Source of the DNA: Tubiluchus corallicola | Taxonomy: Eukaryota > Priapulida > Priapulimorpha > Priapulimorphida > Tubiluchidae | DNA: 64,000 bases | Assembly (NCBI GenBank): GCA_030141605.1 | Contig: JAQGDQ010000001.1 | Coordinates: forward strand, 2,142,501-2,206,500 | Direction: 5' to 3' | Shown here: one piece after another, positions 11,791 through 21,472 of the stretch | Position numbering within the stretch: the stretch's first letter is position 1 | Layout of the letters: each line of letters begins with the position of its first letter | Translations under genes and position numbers: made by a program | The notes under the pieces: generated by a model | Seen by the model: the letters and a program-made list of their open reading frames with translations, nothing else | Told to the model about the DNA's origin: nothing | Database searches by the model: none

Positions 11791-12349
11791 GCAGTAGTAA
11801 GTTAGTGTTAACCTTTTGGTTTGCCATGATGGCTCCAAAAAAATCCGCTTCACCAGGCGCAACATCTGTAATGTAAGTAATGCATGAGCAGTAACGCACT
11901 CACTACGATTATTACATCGACAGACATGAATGCAAAATTCTTCATGTGTTGGCCGTTGGGTTGAACGTTCTCTAAGGTTGGATCCTCTGTGTTTTTAACA
12001 CTTGTAGTGCTACGCATAGCATTTTTATAAAATTACCTGCAATGTTTTATACTCATACAAACCTATGCTAATACATGAGACTTTCGCCAAAGGCTGTATA
12101 ACACATGTATGCTAACAACACTAAACTGCACTAAAATTTTATTATTTCATACATTAATCATAGCTAAATCATTTTAGTGTTGAACAGTCTGGACGTCGTT
12201 CGAAATTACTTTGTCATAACCCTATTGCATTGGAACTGTAAATTAATGTTGGAAATGTAGACCCTGTGATTTTAATAATAAAAATTAAATTATGACCTAG
12301 TCCACCCTTGAATGAGGTACTAGCAGAACTATTTTTAACATATGCTTCG

Positions 12350-12616
12350 GTGGCTGGGTGGTCAAAAGACCACCAGACAATTAAAGGACCACAAGTCAAA
12401 GGACCACAGCCAACAGCCCAACATAGACAAGTGACCAACTAGTTAACATTGTTTTGCATGATTTGCTAAATTTTTATTTAGTTGTCCTTTGAATGGTGGT
12501 TCTCTGTCTTCTCAAGTGAATCTTCGACCAGAGGTTCTTTGTCTGGTAGTCCTTTGAGTGGTGGTCTTTTCTCCGTGTTGGTCCTTTGACTGTGGCCTTT
12601 CGACCTGTGCCCTGTG
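12350..12616. repeat. Inverted minisatellite built from a 15-bp GTCCTTTGACTGTG-like unit
   Basis: On the plus strand 12,479-12,616 contains about five to six degenerate units around GTCCTTTGACTGTGG, with a period of roughly 15-19 bases. In 12,350-12,438 the same unit appears on the opposite strand three times (AAAGGACCACAAGTC-like). One of these is itself a perfect hairpin, GGTGGTC-AAAA-GACCACC. The two arms are separated by about 40 AT-rich bases and could fold into a long imperfect stem. Confidence 0.7.
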
Positions 12617-12812
12617 ATTTACGAATTAATATAACCTGATTTTTTGCAAAACTTTTACTATGTTGGTTCAGTCTTGAATGGGAAAAATCATTCTATTAGT
12701 TAGCTATAGCTATACCATCTATTTAACTTCCTCAGGACTGCACGGACATTAAGCATTACGCTTTTGAAAGTGATTTAATTGGATAAAATTAAAAGATGAA
12801 CCCTTTTCAGGC

Positions 12813-13071
12813 ATTCGAACTTAGCCTATCGAGCAGCTTCGTGTGATGCACATTTGCGTGATCGTGCATACTATTTTATTGATCGCCTGTTTGGTACAGT
12901 CTAAGAGAACTGCCTGCTGAACAGAGTTCCTATAAAAACCAACCGTTCTGCCAAGGATGAATTAAGGTCGTCTCATCTTTAACAGAAATTTCTCCTTAAA
13001 AACAGAATAGACTTGAGGCCAATGTGTATCAGAGTGTTGGGTTTGGATAGTTGAAATTGTCCACATTACCT
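12813..13071 (+). pseudogene. Unrecognised coding-like remnant, one frame with internal stops
   Basis: After a splice-acceptor-like CCTTTTCAG at 12,804-12,812, one frame reads YRAASCDAHLRDRAYYFIDR.., a stop, ENCLLNRVPIKTNRSAKDEL.., a stop, then RIDLRPMCIRVLGLDS and a stop. Keeping a protein-like composition in one frame across three stops suggests a decayed gene or transposon. I do not recognise the family. It may instead be chance. Confidence 0.25.
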
Positions 13072-14231
13072 GATTTCACACAAACGATATTGTACCTTGT
13101 TACAGTGCAAACGCTACAGTTACTGAAGGCATTTTTCAATTATTGTCAAAAATCAATTTATAATTTTTCTATGGTAAGCAAATACAGTTCATTATAACTT
13201 TGCACGAAAACCCAGTGTGTGAGGAGCAGAAACATACAAAAATTTCATGAAACCATACAAAATACAGCAAATGCTTATGGTCCTGAAAAAATAACAGATG
13301 GGCACCCATGTGGCTGATGACCTGAGGAGAGGCCTATTCTGCAGCACCTCCTCTGGCAGAGTAAATGTGATCAAGAACGAAGTTCTGTAGAAAATCTATT
13401 GAGACTAAGTGGAATCAATAAAGTTACGTATATTTAGCATGATAGTCATAGTAATATAGCATTACTTGGAACACGCTTACAAAACTGAGTCCATTTAAGT
13501 ATGCAACAATCAACACCCGAGAAGCTGGACTGAACGTGATGAAAATCAGACCTATGCAAAAACAAAAACACAATTCATCTTCAGAACTATCAACGATTGG
13601 ACTCGCTAAACCATTAATAATACTCACATTTAATATCCAGTGTGAGATGCACAAGGCTTTTACTCTAAACTATGGAAAGTATTATGCCAAATGATTGAGC
13701 AATAGTTTGAAGCTGTTCTGCGTTATTACTCGTTGTTTTTCATCACTAACAAAAGGTTACGTTACACTAGAGCAGAGCTTGTGCTTATATGATATAATAG
13801 TTTTTATGACGTGCATGCTCTTTGTCAAAATAAACAGATTGCTAGCCCTATGTCACACGTAATTCTAAGAACAGAAGACGACGAAGTATTATCAAAACTC
13901 TGAAAACGTTTTTATGCAATCACTGGAAAATTTATTTACTTAGTTCTATACGCATGGTACTACAGATCAGTGTCATAATTATTACACTTCATTGAATAAT
14001 ATAATTTTTTGGCAAAGGAAATGGTACTGGCAACGTAATAGTCTCCCAGAGAAGGATGTAAAGGTCAAGGTTATCAATAGTAACAAATGTGTGCTTGCAT
14101 AGCTAAATCGTCCATCAGTCGACAACTAAGCTTTTCTAGCTATTTACACATCATGAATCTCCAAATCATGAGGATCAATTTGATACCAAGCCACACAGAA
14201 AAACATAACCTTAAGAAAACCATTCTTAAAG

Positions 14232-14236
14232 CTAGC
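14232..14236. repeat. Target-site duplication, left copy (CTAGC)
   Basis: CTAGC directly precedes the 5' LTR and is repeated directly after the 3' LTR (21,468-21,472). A 5-bp duplication is usual for BEL/Pao elements. Confidence 0.9.
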
Positions 14237-14670
14237 TGCAGCGGGTGCATAGGCCCTTTTTTGTCTTTATTTAGTTACTGCCACGGTGCTGCCACCTGTT
14301 TGTTTATTTAGTAGACTTTTTACCCGTCTTTCGATTCTCTCGGCCATTACTCTAGTGCTGTGTCTATGATGAACATTATGTCTGTAACTCTCTTACGAGT
14401 TTATTGTTGTGACATCGTTGTGCTTAAGGCCTTGGAGTTCTCATTCCTGTCTTTGTAATTGCTAAAGGCTCTAACAACGCAAGTCATTATTAATTAATTT
14501 CAATATATATCAAAATTTTTATATCAGTTTTCTTAGTTATAGTCATACATTTAATCATGCGATGAACTCTTTTCTATTCAATGCAAATTAAACTAATTGT
14601 TAAATCATTGTATTACAGAAAAAAGAAACTTTTGGTCAGCACATTAAACTGGTGTTTTGCATCCATTTCA
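14237..14670 (+). repeat. 5' LTR of the BEL/Pao element (434 bp)
   Basis: Begins TGCAGCGGGTGCATAGG and ends GCATCCATTTCA. It matches 21,034-21,467 base for base apart from about seven substitutions (for example GTGCTTAAG here against GTTCTTAAG in the 3' copy). Confidence 0.95.
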
Positions 14671-15148
14671 TCCTTTATTGTTGAGCTGTTGTCAGTCCTT
14701 CTCCTGGAGGACAGGAGAAGAGATCAAGGGTGCCAACGAACGTCACATGGAGCAGGCTCAAGGGCGACCTAGATCTGCCCTCTCACCTGTGTTACACACG
14801 CTTTGAGTCTACCGCCGTGCCTGGCTGAACGGAAATGGGATTCATCGCTGCGTAATGTTGTGTCTACTACTTTGTATATCGTTTAACAGTTTAATTTTAT
14901 GCTGAAAACGTTTCTAAACAATTTTGCACAAATTATTTTGTCCAGTATATTACAGCTATAACGGTTTTGATAGTTTTGTTGTCCTTAACATCTGTTTTGG
15001 CAGATTACTAGTTTATCTAGTTTGTGTTTGACATTGCGTACAGTTAATACTGATTTGATATAATTTGTACTGTGTTAGAGATTCACGAGTGGTGCTTCAT
15101 GCTATACCAAATATTGATTTATTTCTTTGTAATGCTATGTAATGAATA

Positions 15149-17146
15149 TTGTTCAGCAATTTGTTTTGTAGTAGGATAGCGAACTGCATCATGAGTGTTC
15201 AGGAAATTAAAGAACGTAAAAGTGCAAGAGGTACAGCCAAGTCGTTAGTGAGAAAAAAGATAAACCGCATCCGGCAGCTTATGGAAGCTGAGTGTGCTTC
15301 TGACGATCTTATGAAAGAAGCTAATGAGTTACATAATTTAGCTAAAGATTTTGAGACTTTACATCAGGAATATCATGACTTGCTGGAGAGCCAAGAAGAG
15401 ATATCACAGTCTCAGAATTATTATGAGGAGGTGATGAACAAGGTTGAGTCTGCTGCAACCAGGGTAAGACTATACCTCGAGTCGACGTTGGCCCCAGAAC
15501 TGATTGCTCCACCTCCGCCTGTGGGTTTTTCCTCAACAATGCCACCTGAATCAGTTGTATTGCCAGACCAACAGCAATTAGGTGCAACGTCTTTAAAGGA
15601 AACATTCAAATATTCAAGGAGTAAATCTTCAAGCGAATCTACGATCAGCAAAGTCAGTACTTTCAAGGCACGAGCTTCTGCTAAGAAAGCTGCTCTTATT
15701 GCTGAGGCCAACATGATAGAACAGCAGAATGAGCTTGAAATTGAAGAGCTCAAATTGCAACAAAAGAAGAGAATACTAAAGCTCCAAACAGATATTGCCA
15801 AAGCTAGTGCTGAGGAGCAAGTACTAGCCATCTCTGAAGGAGGAGATTCTGGATCTGATCCAGCTGCTGGTAAAGGCCACCTTTCTTATCCACTTCCTCT
15901 GGAGACAGAGGCTCGAACTAGAAATTTGGTCCAGCAACAAGCAGATTATACTCATGATTTTAACCCTTTGGCTACGGAATTTCAACCAACAATGGCCACA
16001 GGTCACCAGGAAGCTTCAAGACCAGATATGCAACAATTGGTAGATATGATGCAACTTCCTCGCTCTGAACTCGTAAAGTTTAAAGGAGACCCCTCTGAGT
16101 TTTGGCTGTTTATGCGTTCATTTGATCAGATGGTGGATTCTGCCAATGTGACTGCTGCTTCCAAGTTGAATAGGCTGCTGCAGTATTGTGATGGAGAAGC
16201 CAGAGAAGTTATTCGATGTTGTACTATTTTGGAACCAGAAGCGGGCTACCCTAGAGCTAGAAGGTTACTGCGAGAGAGATTCGGCAATAGCTTTCAGATT
16301 GTGGAATCTTGGGTAAAAAGGCTTACAGAAGGTCCAGCTATTAAACCTAGTGATAGGCGGAACTTACAGTTGTTTGCTGATGACTTACGAAGTTATATGA
16401 TCACACTTGAAGCTATGAAGTGCACTGACGAATTGGATTCTAAAAGAAATATGGTATCCATTGTCAGACGACTGCCTCTGTTTTTGCAGTCAAGATGGAG
16501 GACAAAGGCTCTTGAATATCTTGATCAAAACGGCAGATATCCAGCGATAGAACAACTTTCAGAATTTCTAGATAGAGCAGCACGGGAGATAAATGATCCT
16601 ATCTTTGGTGTTCTAGATGCTCAAGCAAAGAGCGAGAAGCCAATGAAAAAAGAAGCTAAAGCATTTGTTTTGCAAGGAGAGCCCTCCCAAGCAGCACCAC
16701 AACCACTGCAACCAAAGTGTGCATTTTGTGAGAACAATCATCGCATTGACAAATGTAAAGATTTTTTGAAACTCAATGATGCTGGGAGATTCAACTTTGC
16801 TCGACAGAAGAGGCTTTTTTTTAATTGCTTAGGCTATAAACATCTCAGCAGAAAATGTTCCAGACCTCCTTGTGGATTGGATGGTTGTAAAGACAAGCAT
16901 TCCAAACTATTGCATTTTTGGTTCCAGAAGCCGGGTAAAGAAACCAGTGACAGAACAAACACTGAGAAAGCATCTGAATCAGAAACTGGGGCAACTAGTT
17001 GCGTTTTTCAAATGCCTTATCAGCAGAATGCTAAATTGTCTTTACCTGTTGTTTCGGTTATTGTTAAGACTGCTACAAAATCCATTGTGACACATGCATT
17101 GTTGGATCCCGGAAGCAACAAACATTTTGTTCAAGTGATTTATTAG
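15149..17146 (+). CDS. BEL/Pao gag-like polyprotein with start of the aspartic protease
   Basis: This is a 665-residue ORF. A second Met at 15,191 (MSVQEIKERK) is a plausible true start. The N-terminal half has charged coiled-coil stretches (around residues 70-110 and 175-235). Residues about 300-480 form the capsid-like DUF1759 region (KFKGDPSEFWLFMRSFDQMV). From about residue 523 there are two Cys/His knuckle-like motifs, CAFCENNHRIDKC and CLGYKHLSRKC, expected to bind nucleic acid. The last residues enter a DUF1758-type aspartic protease (ALLDPGSNKHF) and then hit a stop. The remainder of that domain lies in another frame at the start of the next ORF. Whether this is a mutation or a recoding site cannot be told from one copy; a break inside a folded domain favours mutation. 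Confidence 0.9.
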   Translation: MFSNLFCSRIANCIMSVQEIKERKSARGTAKSLVRKKINRIRQLMEAECASDDLMKEANELHNLAKDFETLHQEYHDLLESQEEISQSQNYYEEVMNKVESAATRVRLYLESTLAPELIAPPPPVGFSSTMPPESVVLPDQQQLGATSLKETFKYSRSKSSSESTISKVSTFKARASAKKAALIAEANMIEQQNELEIEELKLQQKKRILKLQTDIAKASAEEQVLAISEGGDSGSDPAAGKGHLSYPLPLETEARTRNLVQQQADYTHDFNPLATEFQPTMATGHQEASRPDMQQLVDMMQLPRSELVKFKGDPSEFWLFMRSFDQMVDSANVTAASKLNRLLQYCDGEAREVIRCCTILEPEAGYPRARRLLRERFGNSFQIVESWVKRLTEGPAIKPSDRRNLQLFADDLRSYMITLEAMKCTDELDSKRNMVSIVRRLPLFLQSRWRTKALEYLDQNGRYPAIEQLSEFLDRAAREINDPIFGVLDAQAKSEKPMKKEAKAFVLQGEPSQAAPQPLQPKCAFCENNHRIDKCKDFLKLNDAGRFNFARQKRLFFNCLGYKHLSRKCSRPPCGLDGCKDKHSKLLHFWFQKPGKETSDRTNTEKASESETGATSCVFQMPYQQNAKLSLPVVSVIVKTATKSIVTHALLDPGSNKHFVQVIY

Positions 17147-17151
17147 CTACT

Positions 17152-20100
17152 TTGGGATTGAAAGGTATCAAAAGGATTTTGAACTTATCAACACTGAATA
17201 ATGGTTCAAGTTGTGAAGTCCATGAGATAAGTTTAGAAGTTTGTCCTCTTCCAGAAGTACAGCCTGATGGGAAAGGCATCAATTTAGAAAAAGTGTACGC
17301 TATACAGAAACTCCCTTCTTTGAGAAATGCTGTTATATCACGTTCGGAAGCTAAACAATGGGACCATTTGAAAGATCTTCCATTACCTTGTATCAATTCA
17401 TACGAGGATGTGATGATACTAATTGGGCAAGATAATGCTGATGCCTTCATGCCTTTGGAATTAAGAGCTGGGAAATCTGGCGATCCATATGCCATAAAAA
17501 CACCTCTCGGATGGACTGTGAATGGTAACTTATCTATGCCTCTGCCATCTGCACTCATTCCAGAAGCGATTGTGAATTTTACTGTCTCGGACAATAAGTT
17601 GTCAGATCAAGTCAAGTGTTTTTGGCACATAGACTCTTATGGAACAGGCGATGTTCCTGAAATGTCTCTGGATGACATAAGAACCTTGGAAATATGGAAC
17701 CAATCCATTGTGAAAGAGAATGGTCACTACATGATGGACATCCCATTCAAAGAATACCCACCTGGTCTTCCAGACAATTTTGACATGGCAAAAAGACGTC
17801 TCATGTTCTTAAAAAGAAAACTTGAGAAGGATCCTACTATTTGTGAGAAATACTTAAAAAACATGGTTGACCTTTTCGAAAAGGGATTCGCTGAAGCAGT
17901 TGATAATCCTTTTGCCCCTACCGAGTGTACTTGGTACCTACCACACCATGGTGTTCAGACTCCCACAAAGCCTAAGCTCAGAACAGTTTTTGATTGTTCA
18001 GTCAAGTGTGATGATATGTCTTTGAACACGAAGGTATTCCAAGGACCAGACTTGACTAGCTGCTTAATAGGAGTTCTTCTTCGGTTTCGGGAGGCACACT
18101 TTGCAGTCATGTCCGATGTGGAAGCAATGTTCAATCAAGTTTTAGTCACACCTAAGCATCGAGATGCCTTACGGTTCCTATGGTTTCCTGACGGTAACCT
18201 GAATGAGCAGCCAAGAGTTTATCGAATGACTCGTCACCTTTTTGGAGGAACTTGGTCACCCAGTGCAGCTAATTTTGCCCTTCAACGAACGGCTATAGAC
18301 AACAAAAATGGCTTTGATGCTGTTGCTGTTGAGGCAGTCATGAAAAACTTCTATGTCGATGACTGTCTAAAGTCATTTTGGACGGAAGAACATGCAATCA
18401 GATTCGTAAAGCAACTTACTTTACTCTTAGCTAGAGGAGGCTTTCACATTACGAAATGGGTCTCAAACAGTAAGGCAGTCATGGAGACCATACCTCCGAC
18501 TGAGCGAGCTGAATCTGTAAGGAATGTCGACCTGTCTGCTGATGCTGGTAGTCTTACTCAGGAAAGAGCATTGGGTTTGTGTTGGGAAGTTGACACAGAT
18601 CGTCTTTGCGTTAGCACCAATGTGAAGGACAAACCAATGACAAAAAGAGGCTTGCTTAGCACCCTGAGTTCAGTGTACGATCCTCTAGGAATAGTTTGTC
18701 CATACGTTTTATTGGCTAAACTATTATTTCAGTCCGAATGTAGATTGAAAAAAGAATGGGATCAGCCTTTGGAAGACACAGCACAGGTACTTTGGCGCAA
18801 ATGGCTGAGCGATCTGCCTGTCCTTGACCATTTTGGTATGAGCAGGTGCTTTGTGCCTAAGTCCTTTGAACGTGTTCTTACTACTGAACTACATGTCTTC
18901 GTAGATGCTTCACAAGCTGCTTATGCAGCAGTTGCTTATCTTCGCCTAGTCGATGTTAATGACCATATTTACTGCAGTTTTGTCATCGCTAAATGTCGGT
19001 TAGCACCACTCAAGACCCTTACTATACCCAGACTAGAACTGTGTGCGGCTCTTATGGGTGTAAGGATTGACGAAACATTGAGACGTGAAATACAGCCAAG
19101 CATCCAAAACACATACTTCTGGACCGACAGTATGATTGTTCTAAGATATATCAATAACTCAGACAAACACTTCAAGACCTTTGTGGCAAACAGATTATCA
19201 GCCATTCATGAGCAGTCTTCACCAAGTCAATGGTATCACATTGCAAGTGACAAGAACCCAGCAGATATTTCTACAAGAGGGCTAGGTGCTCAACAGCTTA
19301 TTGATAATAAGGTTTGGCTCAGTGGTCCAGAATTTCTGTGGGATGCATCAAGTAACTGGACTAGTGTGTCTACAATTCCTTTTGATGTTCAAAACACAGA
19401 TGACCTTGAGGTAAAGCTTGATGCAGCAGGAATAAAGGTGAACACAGTAGTAGCAAAAGATAGGCAGGAACCGCTTTCTTTGTTCATACGTCACTTCTCT
19501 TCCTGGTACAGATTGAAGAAGGGCATTGCATGGCTCCTTAGATTGAAGTGTATTCTACTTCAAAGGGTCAGAAAATCTCCAAATACGATGGTTCACACTA
19601 GCAGGCTTACAGTTCAAGAGCTGGATGAGGCAGAGGAATCTATCATAATTTATCTCCAAGATGTTCATTTTCAGAAGGAAAAGGCTGCATTGACACATCT
19701 GAGCATGGATGTTACAAGGACTGATAGCAAGCAAAGATCAGCTAAAAGGATTTTGCAGTCTAGCTGCCTTTTCAAGCTTGATCCAATACTAGCATCTAAT
19801 GGTCTCATTTGTATAGGAGGTAGAATCAAGCACAAGCACCAGCCTATAATTCCCAGAGATGAACACGTTGTTTCTCTGATCATCAGAGAAATGCATGAAA
19901 GGACTGGCCATTCAGGCAGAGAGCATGTGATGGCAAAGCTTCGCGATAAATTCTGGATTATAAAGGCAAGGCCAATGGTAAGGCGTTTATTATCCAGCTG
20001 TACAATTTGTAAGCGTCGTGATGCTCGCCTAGAATCGCAAAAGATGGCGGACCTTCCCAATGACAGGCTTGAGTCTGGAAACCCTCCATTTTTGCGAGTA

Positions 20101-21000
20101 GGAGTTGACTGCTTCGGGCCCTTTCTTGCCAAACGGGGCCGTGTACTAGTGAAATGTTACGGCTGTCTGTTCACATGTCTGGCAACAAGAGCCATTCACC
20201 TGGAACTCTTGTTTTCCTTGGAAACTGACAGTTTTTTGAACGGACTATTTCGTTTTATCAGCAGAAGAGGAGTTCCCGAGCTCATCAGATCAGACTGTGG
20301 CACAAACTTCATTGGTGCTAATGAAGAGTTAAAGAAAGCAATTCAGAATTGGAATCAAGAGCAAATCGATACTGCCTTACTTCGGCAGAATATCCAATGG
20401 AAATTCAACACACCCTCAGCTTCACATCAAGGAGGAGTATGGGAACTTATGATACGTTCAGTACGCAAAGTGATGTCTTCCATTGCAAATCTGCAAACAG
20501 TAGATGACGACAGTCTTATAACTCTGTTTTGTCAAGTAGAAGCCATCATAAATGGTCGACCGCTTAGTATTGTGTCTGATGATCCACGAGACCTACAGCC
20601 TCTTACACCCAATCACATTCTTCTTCTAAGAGGTGGTCCAACATTGCCCTTTGGTAAATTTTCTGAGACTGGTTTGTACAAAAAACGTTGGAGGCAAGTT
20701 CAATATTTGTCGGACATCTTCTGGAAGCGTTGGGTATCCGAATACTTGCCATTGCTTCAAAGCCGTCAGAAATGGCACCATAGGTCTCAAAATTTGAAGA
20801 TTGGAGATATTGTTATTGTTGCAGACCAGAATTTACCAAGAGGACATTGGAAACTGGCGCGAATAGACAATGTATTTCCTGGCAAGGATGGCTTAGTTAG
20901 ATCCGTAGAGGTTCGGATGGGTGACTCTGTCTTGCGTAGACCAATTCACAAAATTGCTTTACTTGAACGTATTGATGAAAATGTTAACCAAATTGATTAA
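17152..21000 (+). CDS. BEL/Pao pol: rest of protease, reverse transcriptase, RNase H, integrase
   Basis: This is a 1,282-residue ORF in a different frame from gag. The protease tail occupies the first 100 or so residues. Reverse transcriptase follows (residues about 230-450) with VEAMFNQVLV and the catalytic FYVDD at about residue 402. The RNase H/Pao region (about 480-720) has VFVDASQAAYAAVAY, IPRLELCAALMG and FWTDSMIVL, which fit the metal-binding carboxylates. The integrase has an HHCC zinc finger (H..HERTGHSG..C..C, about 905-960) and a DDE core starting at VDCFGPF (about 984), with SDCGTNFIG and the GGVWE stretch. A C-terminal DUF5641-like domain (WKRWVSEYLPLLQ.., GDIVIVADQNLPRGHW) ends the protein. 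The usual ATG-first reading is arbitrary because this part is normally made as a gag-pol fusion. Confidence 0.93.
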   Translation: MGLKGIKRILNLSTLNNGSSCEVHEISLEVCPLPEVQPDGKGINLEKVYAIQKLPSLRNAVISRSEAKQWDHLKDLPLPCINSYEDVMILIGQDNADAFMPLELRAGKSGDPYAIKTPLGWTVNGNLSMPLPSALIPEAIVNFTVSDNKLSDQVKCFWHIDSYGTGDVPEMSLDDIRTLEIWNQSIVKENGHYMMDIPFKEYPPGLPDNFDMAKRRLMFLKRKLEKDPTICEKYLKNMVDLFEKGFAEAVDNPFAPTECTWYLPHHGVQTPTKPKLRTVFDCSVKCDDMSLNTKVFQGPDLTSCLIGVLLRFREAHFAVMSDVEAMFNQVLVTPKHRDALRFLWFPDGNLNEQPRVYRMTRHLFGGTWSPSAANFALQRTAIDNKNGFDAVAVEAVMKNFYVDDCLKSFWTEEHAIRFVKQLTLLLARGGFHITKWVSNSKAVMETIPPTERAESVRNVDLSADAGSLTQERALGLCWEVDTDRLCVSTNVKDKPMTKRGLLSTLSSVYDPLGIVCPYVLLAKLLFQSECRLKKEWDQPLEDTAQVLWRKWLSDLPVLDHFGMSRCFVPKSFERVLTTELHVFVDASQAAYAAVAYLRLVDVNDHIYCSFVIAKCRLAPLKTLTIPRLELCAALMGVRIDETLRREIQPSIQNTYFWTDSMIVLRYINNSDKHFKTFVANRLSAIHEQSSPSQWYHIASDKNPADISTRGLGAQQLIDNKVWLSGPEFLWDASSNWTSVSTIPFDVQNTDDLEVKLDAAGIKVNTVVAKDRQEPLSLFIRHFSSWYRLKKGIAWLLRLKCILLQRVRKSPNTMVHTSRLTVQELDEAEESIIIYLQDVHFQKEKAALTHLSMDVTRTDSKQRSAKRILQSSCLFKLDPILASNGLICIGGRIKHKHQPIIPRDEHVVSLIIREMHERTGHSGREHVMAKLRDKFWIIKARPMVRRLLSSCTICKRRDARLESQKMADLPNDRLESGNPPFLRVGVDCFGPFLAKRGRVLVKCYGCLFTCLATRAIHLELLFSLETDSFLNGLFRFISRRGVPELIRSDCGTNFIGANEELKKAIQNWNQEQIDTALLRQNIQWKFNTPSASHQGGVWELMIRSVRKVMSSIANLQTVDDDSLITLFCQVEAIINGRPLSIVSDDPRDLQPLTPNHILLLRGGPTLPFGKFSETGLYKKRWRQVQYLSDIFWKRWVSEYLPLLQSRQKWHHRSQNLKIGDIVIVADQNLPRGHWKLARIDNVFPGKDGLVRSVEVRMGDSVLRRPIHKIALLERIDENVNQID

Positions 21001-21033
21001 ATGTTCGTAAATTGCCCATTTAATGAGGGGCGG

Positions 21034-21467
21034 TGTAGCGGGTGCATAGGCCCTTTTTTGTCTTTATTTAGTTACTGCCACGGTGCTGCCACCTGTTTGT
21101 TTATTTAGTAGACTTTTTACCCGTCTTTCGATTCTCTCGGCCATTGCTCTAGTGCTGTGTCTATGTTGAACATTATGTCTGTAACTCTCTTACGAGTTTA
21201 TTGTTGTGACATCGTTGTTCTTAAGGCCTTGGAGTTCTCATTCCTGTCTTTGTAATTGCTAAAGGCTCTAACAACGTAAGTCATTATTAATTAATTTCAA
21301 TATATATCAAAATTTTTATATCAGTTTTCTTAGTTATAGTCATACATCTAATCATGCGATGAACTCTTTTCTATTCAATGCAAATTAAACTAATTGTTAA
21401 ATCATTGTATTACAGAATAAAGAAACTTTTGGTCAGCACATTAAACTGGTGTTTTGCATCCATTTCA
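21034..21467 (+). repeat. 3' LTR of the BEL/Pao element (434 bp)
   Basis: Begins TGTAGCGGGTGCATAGG directly after the purine run GAGGGGCGG and ends GCATCCATTTCA. Length is identical to the 5' LTR, with about seven substitutions between them. Confidence 0.95.
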
Positions 21468-21472
21468 CTAGC
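21468..21472. repeat. Target-site duplication, right copy (CTAGC)
   Basis: Matches the five bases before the 5' LTR at 14,232-14,236. Confidence 0.9.

Larger units (their letters stand above)
11791..14231. other. Intergenic region with an inverted minisatellite and unassigned coding-like scraps
   Basis: The most structured part is 12,350-12,616 (listed separately). Two stretches look protein-like but carry stops: plus strand 12,813-13,071 and minus strand 13,190-13,400. Neither matches a family I recognise, so no gene is called. Confidence 0.4.
14237..21467 (+). mobile_element. BEL/Pao LTR retrotransposon, complete from LTR to LTR
   Basis: The 7,231-bp element is bounded by two 434-bp LTRs and flanked by the 5-bp duplication CTAGC. 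Between the LTRs are a gag-like ORF (DUF1759 and zinc knuckles) and a pol ORF with reverse transcriptase, RNase H-like region, integrase and a C-terminal DUF5641-type domain, in the order typical of BEL/Pao. A purine run GAGGGGCGG ends directly at the 3' LTR and serves as the polypurine tract. The primer-binding site after 14,670 was not identified. The LTRs differ at about seven positions, so the insertion is fairly young. A change of frame between the two ORFs within the protease-like domain indicates that this copy is probably not functional as it stands. Confidence 0.95.

Noticed and set aside
13190-13654. Minus-strand frames with possible exons near 13,400 and 13,550
   Set aside because: Acceptor and donor-like sites are present, but the frames carry stops or cannot be joined in phase and no family is recognised.
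18969-20132. Minus-strand open frames within the BEL/Pao pol region
   Set aside because: They are antisense shadows of a long coding sequence on the plus strand.
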